The notes under the pieces: model-generated
Told to the model about the DNA's origin: nothing
The model's input: the letters and a program-made list of their open reading frames with translations, nothing else
Databases searched by the model: none
Program-made: the position numbers and the translations under genes
Origin: Polaromonas sp.
Lineage (GTDB): Bacteria; Pseudomonadota; Gammaproteobacteria; Burkholderiales; Burkholderiaceae_C
DNA length: 9,011 bases
NCBI GenBank assembly: GCA_014376885.1
Contig: JACMQR010000171.1
Span: forward strand, 1-9,011
Reading direction: 5' to 3'
Part shown: piece after piece, positions 1 through 6,984 of the stretch
Layout: every line of letters starts with the position of its first letter
Position numbering within the stretch: position 1 is the stretch's first letter

Positions 1-1049
1 CCATGCACCGCCCAGTGCTCGGCCAGCACGCGGCCGCCCGCTTCCTTGTAGACACGCCGGGTGTAGTCGCGCCCGTTGGCGCTTTGGGCGCGTGTCGTCT
101 CGGCCTGGCTGGCCCCGGCGCTGGCCGCCAGCACCTGCTCGCCGTTGACCGGATTGACAGTCGCATCCTGGTCGCCATGAAAGACGATGGTTGGCGGACT
201 GGCCTTGGCGCGCGCAGGCAGCGCGGCAGCGCCGGTCTGCATCACGCCCAGCGCGGTTTGCACATTGCTCGCCGCGCCGGTCGCCAGGCCCGAATGCACG
301 CCGACGGCGGCGAACAGGTCGGGGTAGGCGTCGCCCAGAATCGCCGCCATCGCGCCGCCGGCCGACAGGCCCGCCACATAGACGCGCTGCGGGTCGATGT
401 TGTAGCGTTTCATGATGTCACGCGTCATGCCGGCCAGCAGCGCCGGCTCGCCACGGCCGCGTTTTTGGTGGTGGTGCTTGAACCAGTTCCAGCAGCCGGA
501 CGAATTGGCATGCGCGGTCTGCGCCGGATAGAGCACATAAAAACCGCGCTTCACGGCCGCTTCGTTCATGCCCGTGCCGGCGGCAAAATCGTCCGGATTT
601 TGCGTGCAGCCGTGCAGCATCACCACCAGGGGCAGCGGCTCGGTGAAGGACGCCGGCGGAATGAACAGCTTGTAGTCGCGGCTGCCGGCCGCGCCTTCGG
701 TGTGGCTGCCGCTGACGAACTGGCCGGTGGGGCCGGGCTTGACGCTTGCCCCCGGGGATTTCTGCGCCGGCGCGGCGCGGCCGATTTCATGCGCTTCGAC
801 GTCGACGACATTGGGGTCGTCGGCGCTGGCCGGCAGCGCCGCGCCGCCCAGCGCGGCCTGGATGGCGGCGGTGGCGGCCTGCAGGTTGCCGCCCTGCATC
901 AGGCGCGCAGCCTCGGCCATCGAATTCTGGAATGCCGGGCTGGCGATCGGCGGGGCTGCATTTTTGCCGCCAGCGGCCAGGGCTTGCGCCTTGGCCTCGT
1001 GCGCCAGGCGGGTGGCTTCGGAGATCAGGCGTTGGAAGGTGGCGTTCAT
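1..1049 (-). CDS. PHB depolymerase family esterase (partial, C-terminus beyond the left edge)
   Basis: Serine hydrolase of the poly(3-hydroxybutyrate) depolymerase/LpqC esterase family (alpha/beta hydrolase fold). It would cleave short-chain polyhydroxyalkanoate or related esters. 349 residues are visible and no stop is reached. Key sites: oxyanion-region HGC at 146-148, lipase box GLSAGG with nucleophile Ser229, and HGDQDATVNP at 291-300 with probable acid Asp295. The catalytic His should lie just past the edge, since the visible end (AEHWAVH) is where family members lead into it. There is no signal peptide: the first ~75 residues are Ala-rich and helical with two similar segments (EATRLAHEA, EAARLMQGG), so a cytoplasmic location is likely. 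The ATG at 1049 has a good Shine-Dalgarno, AAGGA, six bases upstream. It follows the RHH regulator gene by 32 bp on the same strand, so the two are probably one operon. Substrate is unproven; a general carboxylesterase is possible. Confidence 0.88.
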   Translation of the reverse strand, partial: MNATFQRLISEATRLAHEAKAQALAAGGKNAAPPIASPAFQNSMAEAARLMQGGNLQAATAAIQAALGGAALPASADDPNVVDVEAHEIGRAAPAQKSPGASVKPGPTGQFVSGSHTEGAAGSRDYKLFIPPASFTEPLPLVVMLHGCTQNPDDFAAGTGMNEAAVKRGFYVLYPAQTAHANSSGCWNWFKHHHQKRGRGEPALLAGMTRDIMKRYNIDPQRVYVAGLSAGGAMAAILGDAYPDLFAAVGVHSGLATGAASNVQTALGVMQTGAAALPARAKASPPTIVFHGDQDATVNPVNGEQVLAASAGASQAETTRAQSANGRDYTRRVYKEAGGRVLAEHWAVH

Positions 1050-1055
1050 GGTGTT

Positions 1056-1060
1056 TCCTT
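1056..1060 (-). promoter_or_regulatory. Ribosome binding site of the PHB-type esterase
   Basis: AAGGA on the minus strand, six bases before the ATG at 1049. It fixes that ATG as the start and lies in the 32-bp gap after the RHH gene stop. Confidence 0.6.
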
Positions 1061-1081
1061 GAGGGTGAACCGGTTGAAAAT

Positions 1082-1507
1082 TCAGCGGATGCGGCCAAAA
1101 AGCGCTGCCTTGACGGCCGGGCTGGCATGCAGCGCACCCAGCACCACCACCGAGTCGATGGCGGCCAGCGCCAGCTCGGGGGTGACATCGAGCGCAATGG
1201 TCGCCAGGCCCAGCACACGAATCTGCAAGGCTTCGCCCGAGGCCTGCACGGCGCGCAGGTCGGCGGCAGAAAAATGCTGGATGCCCAGCACCAGCGTCTT
1301 GCGCGCCACCACCTGCCTGACCACCTCGGCATGCAGCGCCAGCTGGTTGCGGATGGCGGTGCGGATCAGGTCGGTGCGGTTGGCGTAAAAGCCTTCCTGC
1401 ACCAGGAGGTCGATCTGGCCCAGGTCGACATAGCCCAGGTTGATGGTGATTTTTTCGTCGGCCGGTTTGGCAGCGGCGTGGGCGGTGTGAGCGGTTCTGG
1501 GTGGCAT
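1082..1507 (-). CDS. Ribbon-helix-helix (CopG-like) transcriptional regulator
   Basis: 141-residue DNA-binding protein. Residues 18-56 fit a ribbon-helix-helix fold: a beta strand with alternating polar residues (KITINLGY), a first helix (LGQIDLLVQEGF), and a second helix after the turn YANRTDLIRTAIRNQL. Such proteins dimerise and insert the paired strands into the major groove. The C-terminal ~80 residues (about 62-141) are hydrophobic and regular (e.g. LQIRVLGLATIALDV, SVVVLGALHASPAV). They match no domain I can name and may bind an effector or build oligomers. The ATG at 1507 precedes the esterase gene by 32 bp, so it likely regulates the esterase and itself. Nested TGGATG palindromes begin 16 bp upstream of its start. 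An antitoxin role is less likely because no toxin gene is adjacent. Confidence 0.8.
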   Translation of the reverse strand: MPPRTAHTAHAAAKPADEKITINLGYVDLGQIDLLVQEGFYANRTDLIRTAIRNQLALHAEVVRQVVARKTLVLGIQHFSAADLRAVQASGEALQIRVLGLATIALDVTPELALAAIDSVVVLGALHASPAVKAALFGRIR

Positions 1508-1520
1508 GGCCTTATCTTAA

Positions 1521-1555
1521 AAACATCCAAGTGGATGGTATATGGATGTTTCCAT
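1521..1555 (-). promoter_or_regulatory. Candidate RHH auto-operator: nested TGGATG palindromes
   Basis: Directly visible structure just upstream of the RHH gene start (1507). CATCCA-AG-TGGATG at 1524-1537 is a perfect palindrome. ATGGA-TGTT-TCCAT at 1542-1555 is a second one. AAACATCCA (1521-1529) and TGGATGTTT (1543-1551) form a perfect 9-bp inverted repeat enclosing the centre. The two TGGATG boxes at 1532 and 1543 are 11 bp apart, about one helical turn, which suits tandem binding of RHH dimers. The block also lies where a promoter would be expected (a possible -10 CATATA/TATACC on the minus strand). Binding by the RHH protein is inference. Confidence 0.5.
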
Positions 1556-1590
1556 TTTTTACACCCAAGCTTCGGGACCGGGCCACTTCA

Positions 1591-1654
1591 CTATTTTTTT
1601 AATAGCTATAAATACCCGTTCATATTGCGTATAACGCCTTTTTTGTCATTAAAT
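1591..1654 (+). repeat. Degenerate ~60-bp dispersed element, intergenic copy
   Basis: AT-rich stretch between the RHH promoter and the slyX stop. It shares a layout with two intragenic stretches in this window: a T-rich start, then TAGCT, about 20 bp later a TTGCG/GCAAG block, then a CC followed by a T-run and a closing CATTAAA-like end. From memory this resembles a widespread Comamonadaceae repeat with TAGCTGC and AAGCGC arms; I could not search for it. This copy is the most diverged in its middle. The same orientation (+) is used as for the other two copies. Confidence 0.4.
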
Positions 1655-1679
1655 CAGGATCTGAAGGCCAGCCGGGCGC

Positions 1680-1925
1680 TCAGTAATGCGGCGGCAGCTC
1701 GTCGCCGGCCCGGCTGAAGCCGCCGCTGCCCGTTTCGGGCAACTGCTGGCGCAGCCGCTCGAGCTCGCGCGCCAGCGCGTCGAGCTGGCGCTGCTGGCGG
1801 ATGATGACTTGGTTGAGCTGCTCAAGCAGGTCTTCGCTGAAGCTGGCCTTGATCTCCAGCTCGGTCAGGCGGTCGTTGGTGCGGTCGGTGGTGATGTCGG
1901 TGGGCTGCATCGCCATATTGGACAC
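1680..1925 (-). CDS. slyX: SlyX family protein
   Basis: Small coiled-coil protein of about 81 residues, the usual SlyX size (70-80). The heptad-rich core runs from DRLTELEIKASFSEDLLEQLNQ through RQQRQLDALARELERLRQQL, and it ends with the family's C-terminal signature PPHY. SlyX is widespread in proteobacteria and its molecular function is not established. Start choice: a GTG at 1925 has AAGGA eight bases upstream, whereas the internal ATGs at 1916 and 1910 have no suitably spaced ribosome site. Any of the three gives a normal-length protein. It lies 142 bp after the histidine kinase stop on the same strand, so cotranscription is possible but not shown. Confidence 0.85.
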   Translation of the reverse strand: MSNMAMQPTDITTDRTNDRLTELEIKASFSEDLLEQLNQVIIRQQRQLDALARELERLRQQLPETGSGGFSRAGDELPPHY

Positions 1926-2067
1926 GAACCGCGTCCTTGCGGGTTGACCCACCCCGAGCCTGAAGCAGCGGGCGCATTTTTGGCGCGCCCGACCAGCCCG
2001 CCGGCCATGGCGATGCAGGACGCTGTCACCCAAAAAATAGCGCCGGGCCGCCGATGGCTAAAAGAGC

Positions 2068-4236
2068 TCAAACCAGCGCCGCTGTCATGTCCGACACCTT
2101 GCGCTCAAACTCATCGAGTCCGAACGGCTTGATCATGACCTGCATGTCCTGCCCGGTCAGGCCCCCTGCGCCCGCCGCACTGTCGGCATAGCCGGTGATG
2201 AACAGCACCTTGAGCCCGGGGCGCAGCTGTCGTCCCGCATCGACCAGCTGCCGGCCATTCATGTGGCCCGGCAAGCCGACATCGCTGATCAGCAGATCAA
2301 CCCGCCGGGTGGACTGCAAGACCTCCAGGCCCTGGGCGCCGTCGCTCGCCTGCATGACCCGGTAGCCGAGCTCTGCCAGCAGCTCTGCCAGGGTTTCGCG
2401 CACCATCAGCTCGTCATCCACCAGCAGGATGCAAATTTCATCCTTGGACTGGCGCGTGTCAGAAACCTTCAACACGGCAGCGGCCGAAGGCATTTCGCCC
2501 TCGTAGACCGGCAGGTAGATCGCTATGTCAGTGCCCACGCCCGGCTGGGAGCTGATCTTTACCCGGCCACCCGACTGGGTGACAAAGCCGTAGACCATCG
2601 ACAAGCCCAGGCCGGTTCCCTGGCCCGAAGGCTTGGTGGTGAAAAACGGCTCGAAGGCGCGTTCCATGATTTCCGCTGTCATGCCGGCGCCGCTGTCCTG
2701 AACGCTCACCACCACCCAGGCCAGGCCGGCAGGCAGTTGCAGGCTGGCTGCCTGGGCAGCCGTCAGCTGCGTTTGCGCCGCGCCAATCGTCAGCTCGCCG
2801 CCGCCCGGCATGGCATCACGCGCATTGACCGCCAGATTGAGCAAGGCGCTGTCGAACTGGTTCGGGTCGCACAAGGTCTGGCACGGGCCGGGCGCAAACA
2901 CCGTGCGCACGCGGATCGAGGGGCCCACGGTGCGCGTGATCAGCTCATGCATGGCCTGGATTTGTTCCTTCACGTCCAGCGGCACGGGTGCCAGCGTCTG
3001 CCGCCGGGAAAACGCCAGCAGCCGCTGGGTCATCGCCGCGGCCTTGCTGGTGATGGACAGGGCCGCTGCCGCATACCGGGGCAAGTCCTTGACCAGCCCC
3101 TGGTCAAGCCGGCGCTGCATGAGCTGCAGGTTGCCGACCAGACCGGCCAGCAGGTTGTTGAAGTCATGCGCAATGCCGCCGGCGAGTTGCCCGACGGCTT
3201 CCATTTTCTGGCTTTGCCGCAAGGCCTCCTCGGCATCTTCACGCCGCCCCACTTCAAGCCTGAGGTCTTGGGCAATCGCCTGCCAGCGCGCAATGGCAAG
3301 CCGCTGTTCGTGCAGCTGCCGCACCACCGCCAGCCACAGCGCGGCCAGCAGGAGCGCTGAAAAAGCCGCCATGCCAGACGCCCGCAGGCTTTCACGCCAC
3401 CACGGGCGCAGCACGGACGCGGTCTCGACGCTCAAGCCCATGTAGAGCGGATAACTCCTGATCTGGCTGTAGGCATTGAGGCGCTCAATGCCGTCGCCCT
3501 GCGACAGCGCGGTGTACAGGCCGCGCGGGGACTGCCGCAGCCTGCCCATGAACGGGTCGAGCGGACTCAGGTAGGCCGGCGAATTTAGCAAAGGGTAGCG
3601 CGCGATCAGCGCACCGTCGCCTCTTACCAGCGCAATCTGATGGCTTGCCGAGGGCGTGAAGTTTTCCCAGAACTGGGTGAAATGCTTGAGCGGAACGGTC
3701 GCAAAAATAATCCCGTCAAAGCCGCCCGAGGCCGTGAAACGGCGCAAGCTGATGCTGAACTGGCGCACGCCGTTCAGGCGGCCGGTGAAGGCTTCGCTGA
3801 TGTACAGGCTTTGGGAGCTGCGGTTTTTGTGCGCCAAAAAGTAGTCGCGGTCGGCAACGGACGCGCCGGCCGTCGCGCCGCTGACGCTGTTGAGCCAGAT
3901 GCGGCCGTTCGCATCTGCCACCCCGACCACCGAGACCTGGGGAAATTCGCGCGTCAAGCTGGCAACGCTTTGGCTGAGCCGGGCGTCGGCGATGATCTGG
4001 CTGCCGGTTTTTCCCTGCGTTAAATCGTCCAGCTGCCGCAGGACAAGCAGGTGGACATCGAGCATGTTGGCCGCATGCTGCACCAGTGCATCGACTGAGC
4101 GGACGGCAGCGCGGTCAGCTTCTTGCAGCACCTGGACGCGCTGGTGCCAGCAAAACCACAGCAGCAGCAGCAAGGGGGTCGCCAAGGCCAGGGCCAGCCA
4201 GACCCGCTGCAACCGCGAGGTGCTGTGCAAGACCAT
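2068..4236 (-). CDS. Hybrid sensor histidine kinase with C-terminal receiver
   Basis: Membrane hybrid kinase of 722 residues, counted from the ATG at 4236. Order: transmembrane helix 12-30; periplasmic sensor region 31-280 of Cache/PDC type (DRDYFLAHK at 129-137 is typical of such sensors); second membrane helix about 286-305; coiled linker; HisKA with H-box GGIAHDFNN, phospho-acceptor His357; HATPase with N-box Asn467/Asn471, G1 DSGAGM at 514-519 and TGLGLS at 541-546; receiver about 601-722 with acidic pair Asp607-Asp608, phospho-acceptor Asp652 and Lys703. All catalytic residues are present. No DNA-binding response regulator lies next to it, so it is an orphan and its output partner is unknown. 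The start at 4236 is chosen because the membrane helix follows directly. It lacks a clear Shine-Dalgarno; an in-frame ATG at 4350 would add 38 residues. The ligand cannot be told from sequence. Confidence 0.9.
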   Translation of the reverse strand: MVLHSTSRLQRVWLALALATPLLLLLWFCWHQRVQVLQEADRAAVRSVDALVQHAANMLDVHLLVLRQLDDLTQGKTGSQIIADARLSQSVASLTREFPQVSVVGVADANGRIWLNSVSGATAGASVADRDYFLAHKNRSSQSLYISEAFTGRLNGVRQFSISLRRFTASGGFDGIIFATVPLKHFTQFWENFTPSASHQIALVRGDGALIARYPLLNSPAYLSPLDPFMGRLRQSPRGLYTALSQGDGIERLNAYSQIRSYPLYMGLSVETASVLRPWWRESLRASGMAAFSALLLAALWLAVVRQLHEQRLAIARWQAIAQDLRLEVGRREDAEEALRQSQKMEAVGQLAGGIAHDFNNLLAGLVGNLQLMQRRLDQGLVKDLPRYAAAALSITSKAAAMTQRLLAFSRRQTLAPVPLDVKEQIQAMHELITRTVGPSIRVRTVFAPGPCQTLCDPNQFDSALLNLAVNARDAMPGGGELTIGAAQTQLTAAQAASLQLPAGLAWVVVSVQDSGAGMTAEIMERAFEPFFTTKPSGQGTGLGLSMVYGFVTQSGGRVKISSQPGVGTDIAIYLPVYEGEMPSAAAVLKVSDTRQSKDEICILLVDDELMVRETLAELLAELGYRVMQASDGAQGLEVLQSTRRVDLLISDVGLPGHMNGRQLVDAGRQLRPGLKVLFITGYADSAAGAGGLTGQDMQVMIKPFGLDEFERKVSDMTAALV

Positions 4237-4401
4237 TTTCAAAGGCGATTTTTGCGACGGGATGATGTCTTTTGGAATGGCAATGGTCCAGGCTCTGGGC
4301 GCCCATTGACTCGGCAGGCAGGGCGGCAGGGCGGCAAAACGATTATGCATGAGCCTGAAGCTTGGCCCGCAGGGGCTGGTTGCCCGGCAGTTGGCGAGTG
4401 G

Positions 4402-4423
4402 TGGGCTGGTTTCCCCCAACCCA
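4402..4423. repeat. Inverted repeat upstream of the histidine kinase gene
   Basis: TGGGCTGG / CCAACCCA arms around a six-base loop (TTTCCC on the plus strand): eight pairs including one G-U pair. There is no T-run on either side, so it is not a simple intrinsic terminator. It may be part of a folded leader. Confidence 0.4.
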
Positions 4424-4484
4424 GGCCCGCTCGGAGTGCTCTTGCCGGCGGGTACAACCATTGGGCACGGCCGAGCGTTGCCGG

Positions 4485-4504
4485 CCCTGCGGCACCCCGC
4501 AGGG
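4485..4504. repeat. Perfect 8-bp hairpin in the kinase upstream region
   Basis: CCCTGCGG-CACC-CCGCAGGG: eight perfect, mostly G-C pairs with a four-base loop. Neither strand shows a following T-run. It may be an RNA leader stem or a relic of a dispersed repeat. Confidence 0.45.
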
Positions 4505-4611
4505 TCACGCCCTTGCGCCCACCGTTCCCATTTTTTGCATGCGATCAGGGCGGCTGGACGGACGGCCAGCAGCAGGCGGCTGCGGCCATTCGGATGGTGG
4601 CCTGAACTGGC

Positions 4612-4625
4612 GCCCAAGATTGGGC
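4612..4625. repeat. Short palindrome GCCCAA-GA-TTGGGC
   Basis: Perfect 6-bp arms separated by two bases, directly abutting the 7-bp tandem repeat. The gap is too short for an RNA hairpin with all pairs, so a protein-binding site is one possible reading; no binding protein is known. Confidence 0.35.
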
Positions 4626-4652
4626 CTATTGCCTATTGCCTATTGCCCATTG
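4625..4652. repeat. 7-bp tandem repeat, four units
   Basis: CCTATTG repeated three times followed by one CCCATTG variant (CAATAGG on the minus strand). It lies outside any gene I can support, downstream of the Sua5-type gene and upstream of the kinase. Short tandem arrays like this can change length by replication slippage. Confidence 0.75.
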
Positions 4653-4671
4653 ACCGCGCACCGGCAGTGGG

Positions 4672-4688
4672 GCAGGTTGGACACCTGC
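4672..4688 (-). repeat. Stem-loop downstream of the Sua5-type gene
   Basis: GCAGGT-TGGAC-ACCTGC (plus-strand reading): a perfect six-pair stem about 70 bp past the stop at 4760. There is no U-tract after it on the minus strand, so it is at best a weak or processing-type 3' end of the purEK-sua5 transcript. Confidence 0.3.
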
Positions 4689-4759
4689 TGCCAGTCAAGC
4701 GCAGCCGGTTTGGCCATCCCGCGACGCAGCTGCCCGGGCGACCCACGGCTTTCGGCAAC

Positions 4760-5755
4760 TCACTCCGCCGCAGCCCGCCCCAGCCGGTCGCGCACGCCGT
4801 CCCAGTCGCCGGTGGCCGGCGGCGTCTCGATCCAGATCAGCCGGGCGCCCTGGGCGTCGAAGTCGCGCAGCACGGCAAACAGCTGCTGCGCGGTGGCCAG
4901 CGCATCGTCCGGCATGCGGCGCTGCAGCACCCCGGCCGACCTGATCCGCAGCCGGCTGCGGGCATAGACCGCCAGCGGCGCCGCATCGCCGCCCAGCAGA
5001 TCGAGCGCGGCCTGCAGGGCCGCCGCATCCATCAGCCGCACCGTGGCATCGGGCGCGTAATGCGACGCCAGCGTGCCGGAGGCGCGCGGCGCGCTGCCGG
5101 CGGCCCGCGCATCGTCCTGGTCCAGCAGCGGCTCGCCGCAGGCCGCTTCCAGTTGCGCGCGCGTCAGCACGCCCGGGCGCAGCAGCACCGGCCGGCCGCG
5201 GGTGCAGTCAACGATGCTCGACTCGATGCCGACCGCGCACGGCCCGCCGTCGAGCACCAGCAGGTCGCCGCCAAACTCCCCGGCCACATGCGCCGCCGTG
5301 GTCGGGCTGACGCGGCCAAAGCGGTTGGCGCTCGGCCCGGCCACGCCGCTGACGCCCAATGCCAGGCAGGCCCTTAAAAACGCCAGCGCCACCGGATGCG
5401 CCGGGCAGCGCAGGCCGACCGAGTCCTGGCCACCGGCGGCGGCCAGCGCGATGCCGCCCCGGCGCGGCAGGATCACGGTCAGCGGGCCGGGCCAGAACGC
5501 CTGCATCAATCGCCCGGCAAACGGCGGCACGCTGGCGGCAAAGTCGCTGACCTGCGCCGCGCCGGCGACATGCACGATCAGCGGATGGTTGGCCGGCCGG
5601 CCCTTGGCCGCAAAAATGCCGGCCACGGCGGCGTCGCTGGCCGCATCGGCGCCCAGGCCATAGACGGTTTCGGTCGGAAAGCCGACCAGAGCGCCGGCCC
5701 GGATGCGTCCAGCCGCCTGGCCAATCGCCTGCGGGTCGGTGCCGGGCAGAACCAT
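4760..5755 (-). CDS. L-threonylcarbamoyladenylate synthase, Sua5 type
   Basis: Makes threonylcarbamoyl-AMP from threonine, bicarbonate and ATP, the first step of the t6A37 modification of ANN-decoding tRNAs in the cytoplasm. 331 residues, the long Sua5 form rather than the short TsaC form. The YrdC domain (about 10-200) shows FPTETVYGLG at 26-35, KGRPANHPL at 51-59, PGPLT at 89-93, PSANR at 141-145 and GIESSIVD at 176-183. The linker motif SGTLASHYAP at 226-235 leads into a C-terminal Sua5 domain (about 240-331). The start ATG at 5755 shares one base with the purK stop (TGATG), implying translational coupling, so t6A enzyme supply is probably tied to purine gene expression. Codon use matches the neighbours. 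Confidence 0.93.
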   Translation of the reverse strand: MVLPGTDPQAIGQAAGRIRAGALVGFPTETVYGLGADAASDAAVAGIFAAKGRPANHPLIVHVAGAAQVSDFAASVPPFAGRLMQAFWPGPLTVILPRRGGIALAAAGGQDSVGLRCPAHPVALAFLRACLALGVSGVAGPSANRFGRVSPTTAAHVAGEFGGDLLVLDGGPCAVGIESSIVDCTRGRPVLLRPGVLTRAQLEAACGEPLLDQDDARAAGSAPRASGTLASHYAPDATVRLMDAAALQAALDLLGGDAAPLAVYARSRLRIRSAGVLQRRMPDDALATAQQLFAVLRDFDAQGARLIWIETPPATGDWDGVRDRLGRAAAE

Positions 5756-6984
5756 CAGGCGCTCTCCAGCCCGGGCAGGCCCAGGATCTCGGCCGCACGC
5801 CGCGCCGCGGCCTTGACGCCAGCCACGTCAGCGCCGGTGAGCGTCAGGTGGCCCATCTTGCGGCCCGGCCGCGCCTCCAGCTTGCCATACAGGTGCAGGT
5901 GCGCGCCGGGCAGGGCCAGCACCGCCTGCCAGTCGGGCGAGCGCGCCTGGCCGGCCGCATCAAACCAGCTGTCCCCGAGCAAATTGAGCATGATGGCCGG
6001 TGAATGCTGGCGCGGCGCGGGCAGGGGCAAGCCGGCCAGGGCATGGACCTGCAGGTCGAACTGCGACACATCGCAGGCGTCCAGCGTGTAGTGGCCGCTG
6101 TTGTGCGGGCGCGGCGCCATTTCGTTGACGACCAGCGCGCCGCCCGCGCTGCCGTCGTCAATCACGAAGAACTCAATGCACAGCACGCCGACATAGCCGA
6201 TATGGTCTGCTATCGCTTTGGTAGCTGCCAGCGACCGTGCGGCAAGCACAACCGGTATATTTCCTTCATAAACCTCGGTCACCGCCAAGATGCCGTCCAC
6301 ATGCACGTTGCGCTGCGGCGCAAACGCCACACTGCGGCCGTCCCAGCCGCGCGCCACGATCACCGAGTATTCGGCTTTGAGCGGCAGCAGCTTTTCCAGC
6401 ACGCAGGCCACCTGCCCCAGCCCGGCCCAGGCCGCGGCCAGTTCGGCCCGGTCCTGGACACGCACCTGGCCCTTGCCGTCATAGCCCAGGCGCGCGGTTT
6501 TCAAGATGCCGGGCAGCAGGTCGGCCGGCACCGCCTGGAGCTGCCCGGGCGTTTCGAGCACCGCATAGGGCGCGCAGGTCACGCCCGATTGGGCGGCGCT
6601 GGCGGTGAAATGCGCTTTTTCTTCGATGCGGTCCTGGGCAATCGCCACGGCGGCAGCACCGGGCGCGACCGGGCAGCAGCCCGACAGGGTCTGCAGGGCG
6701 CTGGCCGGTACGTTTTCGAATTCGGTGGTGATCGCCGCGCAAAGCCCGGCCAGCCGGCCCAGGCCGTCGGCGTCGCCGTAACCGGTCTGGATGTGGTGGT
6801 GGCTGACCCGCCCGGCCGGACTGTGCGGGTCCGGGTCGAGCACGGCGGTGAAGTAGCCCAGGCGCTGCGCGGCATGCACGAACATGCGGCCCAACTGGCC
6901 GCCGCCCATCACGCCCAGCGTGGCCGGCCGGCCGGCGGCGTCCAGCGTGCCGGGAAGCAGGGGCAGGTTGACGCGGGCGCTCAT
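5755..6984 (-). CDS. purK: 5-(carboxyamino)imidazole ribonucleotide synthase
   Basis: ATP-grasp enzyme of de novo purine synthesis: AIR + bicarbonate + ATP gives N5-CAIR, which PurE then rearranges. 409 residues, slightly longer than E. coli PurK. Visible motifs: GGGQLGRM at 27-34, TTEFENVP at 86-93, [12 protein letters not shown] at 162-173, the nucleotide-contacting EK at 197-198, and [14 protein letters not shown] at 287-300. The ATG at 6984 overlaps the purE stop by four bases (ATGA), so the two are coupled. Reading further upstream in this frame would only overlap purE out of frame. Residues about 238-259 ([20 protein letters not shown]) are coded by an unusual patch with two rare ATA codons that coincides with a dispersed repeat (6209-6272), yet the protein seems not to gain or lose residues there relative to family members I recall. 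Confidence 0.96.
   Translation of the reverse strand: MSARVNLPLLPGTLDAAGRPATLGVMGGGQLGRMFVHAAQRLGYFTAVLDPDPHSPAGRVSHHHIQTGYGDADGLGRLAGLCAAITTEFENVPASALQTLSGCCPVAPGAAAVAIAQDRIEEKAHFTASAAQSGVTCAPYAVLETPGQLQAVPADLLPGILKTARLGYDGKGQVRVQDRAELAAAWAGLGQVACVLEKLLPLKAEYSVIVARGWDGRSVAFAPQRNVHVDGILAVTEVYEGNIPVVLAARSLAATKAIADHIGYVGVLCIEFFVIDDGSAGGALVVNEMAPRPHNSGHYTLDACDVSQFDLQVHALAGLPLPAPRQHSPAIMLNLLGDSWFDAAGQARSPDWQAVLALPGAHLHLYGKLEARPGRKMGHLTLTGADVAGVKAAARRAAEILGLPGLESA
6209..6272 (+). repeat. Dispersed ~60-bp element inside purK
   Basis: Read on the plus strand (antisense to purK) this stretch shares GTAGCTGC and, exactly 21 bp on, GCAAGC with the stretch inside the thioredoxin gene, followed by ACAA and CCGG and a T-rich, A-ending tail (CATAAA). 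The start GCTATC is like the intergenic copy's CTATT. On the purK strand it stays open. The similarity is imperfect and was judged by eye. Confidence 0.4.

Larger units (their letters stand above)
1508..1679. other. AT-rich intergenic region between the RHH gene and slyX
   Basis: About 170 bp, clearly richer in A and T than the neighbours. It holds the candidate operator/promoter of the RHH gene (1521-1555) and a degenerate repeat copy (1591-1654). No gene and no convincing intrinsic terminator for slyX were seen. Confidence 0.55.
4237..4759. other. Intergenic region with hairpins, no convincing gene
   Basis: 523 bp between the kinase start and the Sua5-type gene stop. Open frames on both strands have low-complexity Pro/Ala/Arg-rich translations with no recognisable domain, so I call none of them a gene. 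It contains perfect inverted repeats at 4402-4423, 4485-4504, 4612-4625 and 4672-4688, and a 7-bp tandem repeat at 4625-4652. The kinase promoter should lie here, but I see no convincing -35/-10 pair. Confidence 0.5.

Noticed and set aside
3..1388. Long plus-strand open frame (461 codons) over the esterase and RHH genes
   Set aside because: It is antisense to two well-supported genes. Its translation is Arg/Ala/Gly/His-rich with no recognisable domain, the usual shadow of high-GC coding DNA.
1082..1507. RHH protein as the antitoxin of a toxin-antitoxin pair
   Set aside because: The downstream partner is an esterase of ~350 or more residues and no small toxin-like gene is adjacent. The long C-terminal region is also unlike a typical antitoxin tail.
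2030..2067. Intrinsic terminator after the kinase gene (GC-rich stretch then T6 on the minus strand)
   Set aside because: I could not build a clean stem directly before the T-run, and slyX follows on the same strand.
1865..2071. 68-codon minus-strand frame between slyX and the kinase
   Set aside because: It begins with TTG, overlaps slyX in another frame and ends in low-complexity Pro/Thr sequence. It shows no family features.
4350..4560. Possible cobalamin riboswitch on the minus strand (ATGGGAACGGTG, CTGCCGGGC)
   Set aside because: The conserved CCCCGCAAC box and GCCACTG segment are missing, and a B12 switch before a sensor kinase would be unexpected.
4237..4617. N-terminal extension of the histidine kinase frame back to a TTG at 4617
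   Set aside because: It would add 127 low-complexity residues ahead of an evident N-terminal membrane helix. It covers the hairpins and has no ribosome site.
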